A stretch of DNA of 25,570 nucleotides from Actinomycetota bacterium (GTDB lineage: Bacteria > Actinomycetota > Acidimicrobiia > Acidimicrobiales > GCA-2861595), in contig JADDQT010000005.1 of assembly GCA_016781225.1 (NCBI GenBank), positions 1 to 25,570 on the forward strand, given 5' to 3'. The notes under the pieces are model-generated. The model saw only the letters and a program-made list of their open reading frames with translations, did no database searches and was not told where the DNA came from. Below, piece by piece: positions 23,449 to 25,570 of the stretch. Position numbers and translations under genes: made by a program. Position 1 is the first letter of the stretch. Every line of letters starts with the position of its first letter.

Positions 23449-24306
23449 TCAATCACCACCAAACCTGGCCGCCCGGATCCGATATCCGAGTTCGACGTCG
23501 CCCATGGGACGCTGGGCGTACCACATGTGGAGTGATCCGTCTCGCAGCCGCAGGACGCAAGGGGCGCTGAAGGCTTCCGGTTCTTCTTCAGAGGCGGATA
23601 GGACATTGCCGCGGCGTTCCCACGCCACGCCGTCCCCCGAGGTGGCCAGGGCGATGCTCGCCCGCTGGTCGTGCTCCGAGGCGTAGAACATCTGGTACCG
23701 GTGGGCGACCTCCACCACGCACGGGTGGCTGACGGCCAGCTCTTCGGCCTCCGGCTCAAGGACAGCGCCGAGGCGGTCCCACGATGCACCGGACTGGGAC
23801 ACGGCCACCATCACGGCGGCGCGTCGCCCCTCATTCGAGCCGTTGTAGCCGGAGTAGAAGAGCCACCACCGCTCTCCGGTCACGAGCAGGCAGGGGTTGG
23901 TGGCTGCCAGGGCGTCCTCCTCGCCCCGCTGCATGATGGTTCCATGGCCAATCCAGTGCCGCCCGTCACCAGAGGTGGCCATGTGTAGCTGGGTGTGCTC
24001 GCCGTCACTGCCTCCGTAGGCCATGAGATAGCCCCCCGGGACCCTTACCACGCATGGGGATTCGACCCCGTAGGCGTCGCTCTCTCCGGCGAGGCCTGCG
24101 TCGATTACGACGCCCCGGCGTCGCCACGCCTGACCTGGCTCTCTCGTGGCCTCGAGAATGCGAGCTGTGCTCCCGTCGTGGCCCGAGTACCACATTCGCA
24201 GGGTGCCGTCGTCGTCCTCGAGCAACCATGGCTGCCAGGCCCTCACGCTGTCGGGATCGCTGGAGGAGGCGGGCGAGAGAACCTCGCCTTCCCTCAACCA
24301 ATCCAC
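23449..24306 (-). CDS. Five-repeat glycosidase-fold (GH43/32/130-like) propeller protein
   Basis: 285 residues, no signal peptide, so probably cytoplasmic. Five similar repeats each hold a P-W/C-[VL]-[VL] strand followed by an aromatic Y-[SGA] strand: QPWLLEDDDGTLRMWYSG, ESPCVVRVPGGYLMAYGG, TNPCLLVTGERWWLFYSG, SHPCVVEVAHRYQMFYAS and SAPCVLRLRDGSLHMWYA. This is the five-bladed propeller of the beta-fructosidase/arabinanase/mannoside-phosphorylase folds. Acidic residues are present at repeat starts (such as DPDS, ESP), but I cannot assign the catalytic set or substrate. The GTG start lies 6 nt after a TACTGT -10 element, indicating leaderless translation. Confidence 0.75.
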   Translation of the reverse strand: MDWLREGEVLSPASSSDPDSVRAWQPWLLEDDDGTLRMWYSGHDGSTARILEATREPGQAWRRRGVVIDAGLAGESDAYGVESPCVVRVPGGYLMAYGGSDGEHTQLHMATSGDGRHWIGHGTIMQRGEEDALAATNPCLLVTGERWWLFYSGYNGSNEGRRAAVMVAVSQSGASWDRLGAVLEPEAEELAVSHPCVVEVAHRYQMFYASEHDQRASIALATSGDGVAWERRGNVLSASEEEPEAFSAPCVLRLRDGSLHMWYAQRPMGDVELGYRIRAARFGGD

Positions 24307-24541
24307 GCCCGCAACAGTAGGTGGTTATGGGGCGGGCGCCTTCGTCCGCCGGCTCAGCGCCGCTCGAGGATCTGCCGCGCTTCGCTACGGGCGGTCACCA
24401 TCGGGTCTAGGAAGTGCAGGTCGATCGCCGGACTGATGCCCTGACTGTCCGACGCTCGTCTTGGCACGGAGCGCCTAATGCCCGCTCTGGAGCGTTCGCT
24501 CCAGGCGGCGGCTCACAGGTCACCGGCCGGCACGATCTTCG
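24307..24541. other. Intergenic region with -10 element, hairpin and a doubtful short ORF
   Basis: It holds the minus-strand TACTGT (24318-24313) for the downstream gene and a hairpin CTGGAGC-GTTC-GCTCCAG (24487-24504) beyond the vapC stop. A 37-codon minus frame (24467-24354, ending DPMVTARSEARQILERR) is possible but weakly supported. Confidence 0.35.
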
Positions 24542-24970
24542 TCAGGGGTCGTCTGGGTGTGGGAGTTGGATGACCTCAAGTCCCTCGATCCCTTCGAAGT
24601 CGTCCGGGTTACACGTGTAGACGGCCAAATCGTTGGCCATGGCGGTTGCGGCGATCATGGCGTCGTAGGCGCGCGCTGAGGTCTTACGCCCAGCCCGGCG
24701 CAACGAGGCCGCAACCCGCCCGAAGGCGCGGGCGGCCGCTGTGTCGAACGGCAGTGGGACAAAGTCGGCTTCGGCCTGCTGGAGGTGGGCCTGGCGGGCA
24801 GCCCGCTCGTCGTCGCTACGCGCGACGAGGGGACCGACGGAGAGTTCGGCAAGGGTCACAGCGGTGATCACCGGTTCGTCGGGAAGCAGCTCGGCGTCGG
24901 CGAGTCGGGGCAGGAGGATGACGGTGCTCGTATCGAGCACGCCCCGTGTCGCTGGAGCACTGGCGCTCAA
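24542..24970 (-). CDS. vapC: VapC-type PIN-domain ribonuclease toxin
   Basis: 142 residues from a TTG that overlaps the antitoxin stop; a GTG at 24940 is an alternative start. PIN toxins are Mg-dependent RNases that cut tRNA or rRNA. The acidic active site is readable: D13 (LDTST), E42 (TLAELSVG), D103 (AYDAMIAATA) and D123/D124 (NPDDF). The rest follows the family: FVPLPFDTAAARAFGRVA before the third Asp and a short C-terminal strand. Co-transcribed with the Phd-like antitoxin. Confidence 0.92.
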   Translation of the reverse strand: MSASAPATRGVLDTSTVILLPRLADAELLPDEPVITAVTLAELSVGPLVARSDDERAARQAHLQQAEADFVPLPFDTAAARAFGRVAASLRRAGRKTSARAYDAMIAATAMANDLAVYTCNPDDFEGIEGLEVIQLPHPDDP

Positions 24971-25203
24971 AGGGCGGCGTCGACCACGTCGTCAAGGTCC
25001 GCCCGGAGGGCGTGTGGATCCACCGGGGGGAGCTTGCGCCAGCGTTCAATCAACGCCGTGGCGCCCAGCGGCTGGCGCCGCAATGGGTACAGCTCAGCCA
25101 CCGGCTTGCCCGAGCGGGTGACGGTGAGTTGCTCGCCGCGGGCCACCCGGTCGATCACTTCACCGCCGTGGTTGCGCAGCTCTCGGATGGTCACCTCGCC
25201 CAT
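24967..25203 (-). CDS. Phd/YefM-type antitoxin of the VapC operon
   Basis: 78 residues. The N-terminal half (GEVTIRELRNHGGEVIDRVA, then RGEQLTVTRSGKPVAELYPL) is a Phd/YefM DNA-binding domain. The C-terminal half (ATALIERWRKLPPVDPHALR, then ADLDDVVDAAL) is the flexible toxin-neutralising tail. It overlaps vapC by 4 bp. A perfect 16-bp palindrome begins 10 bp upstream of the ATG and overlaps a TACCAT -10 placed 6 nt before the ATG, so the operon is probably leaderless and autorepressed. Confidence 0.9.
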   Translation of the reverse strand: MGEVTIRELRNHGGEVIDRVARGEQLTVTRSGKPVAELYPLRRQPLGATALIERWRKLPPVDPHALRADLDDVVDAAL

Positions 25204-25209
25204 CGCGGG

Positions 25210-25228
25210 ATGGTATCACCGGTGATAC
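25210..25228 (-). promoter_or_regulatory. Palindromic operator and -10 of the phd-vapC operon
   Basis: GTATCACCGGTGATAC (25213-25228) is a perfect 16-bp palindrome. The minus-strand -10 TACCAT (25215-25210) overlaps its edge. Antitoxin binding here would block RNA polymerase. Confidence 0.7.
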
Positions 25229-25570
25229 AACTTGCGGTGACTCGTGGCCACAATCAGGGCGGAGGCACCGCAACGTGGGGCTGAAATCGTCCGCCCACCG
25301 GTCGCCGGCCGAGGCTTGTCGTCCAAGGCGACGACCGCCAGGTCGGCGTCGTTCAACGGCCGCTCCGGGGAGGGTTTGGCGGAAGCGGCGTAGTCTGTGT
25401 GGGTCAGAACTGCATTTAGCGGAAGTGGGGCTGAGGGCCGCACGGAGGCGTCGAGAAGCAAGGTCGCAGGGGTTGTTGGCGGCTCGGTGCGGGGGGCCGT
25501 GGGACGGTTAGGCACGCGGTGGTGGCGGGGTTCAGGCCGGTGACGACGGGGGAAGTCGTGGTGGCCAGAG
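25229..25570. other. Window end, no supported gene
   Basis: A 99-codon minus frame (25515-25216) and a 78-codon plus frame are open, but both are Pro/Arg/Ala-rich, lack ribosome sites, and the minus one runs through the phd operator. Neither is convincing. Confidence 0.4.

Noticed and set aside
25216..25515. 99-codon minus-strand frame at the right edge
   Set aside because: Low-complexity product, no ribosome site, and it runs into the phd operator.

Overview
The window is high-GC DNA with GTG and TTG starts, several apparently leaderless genes, a sortase-type surface anchor and actinobacterial-looking small proteins. It most likely comes from an uncultured member of the Actinomycetota. I cannot assign a genus. 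There are no rRNA genes, no complete tRNA and no CRISPR array.

Left part (1-16476): an envelope and housekeeping region. It holds two membrane AAA metalloproteases of the FtsH family, each next to a membrane-tethered Asp-box (BNR) beta-propeller gene. In the first pair the genes are co-directional (2054-3532 then 101-2035, minus strand). In the second they are divergent (9830-11317 minus, 11401-13308 plus). Two broken remnants of the same propeller family lie at 3876-4135 and 14746-15042. Between them are a small secreted His-rich peptide (3628-3834), a 1273-residue surface protein combining RTX-type repeats, an LVIVD-like propeller, a PA-like domain and an LPVTG anchor (4343-8164), a secreted one-domain protein with an Ala/Pro/Gln-rich stalk (8481-9311), a seven-repeat kelch lipoprotein (13338-14549) and pyruvate kinase (15043-16476).

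Middle part (16666-19653): a very small integrative element bounded by a perfect 43-bp direct repeat derived from the 3' half of a tRNA-Cys. It carries an excisionase-like gene, a tyrosine integrase broken by three frameshifts and one stop, an intact hicA-hicB toxin-antitoxin pair and a CxCxC protein. Pairs of GCGGGATGG repeats spaced 11 bp apart sit just inside both ends and look like integrase arm sites.

Right part (19654-25570): a second accessory region. It has a ribbon-helix-helix antitoxin-like gene with a frameshifted partner, an intact tyrosine recombinase catalytic region with a short N-terminus, a divergent excisionase-like gene, a 40-residue microprotein, a two-gene operon of small proteins, a solo Clp N-domain protein, a five-repeat glycosidase-fold protein, and a Phd-VapC-type toxin-antitoxin operon with a 16-bp palindromic operator.

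The most distinctive points are the duplicated FtsH plus propeller arrangement (with unusual pore-loop sequences in both proteases), the concentration of four different beta-propeller families, and the compact tRNA-Cys-targeted element with its att and arm sites still readable although its integrase is broken.
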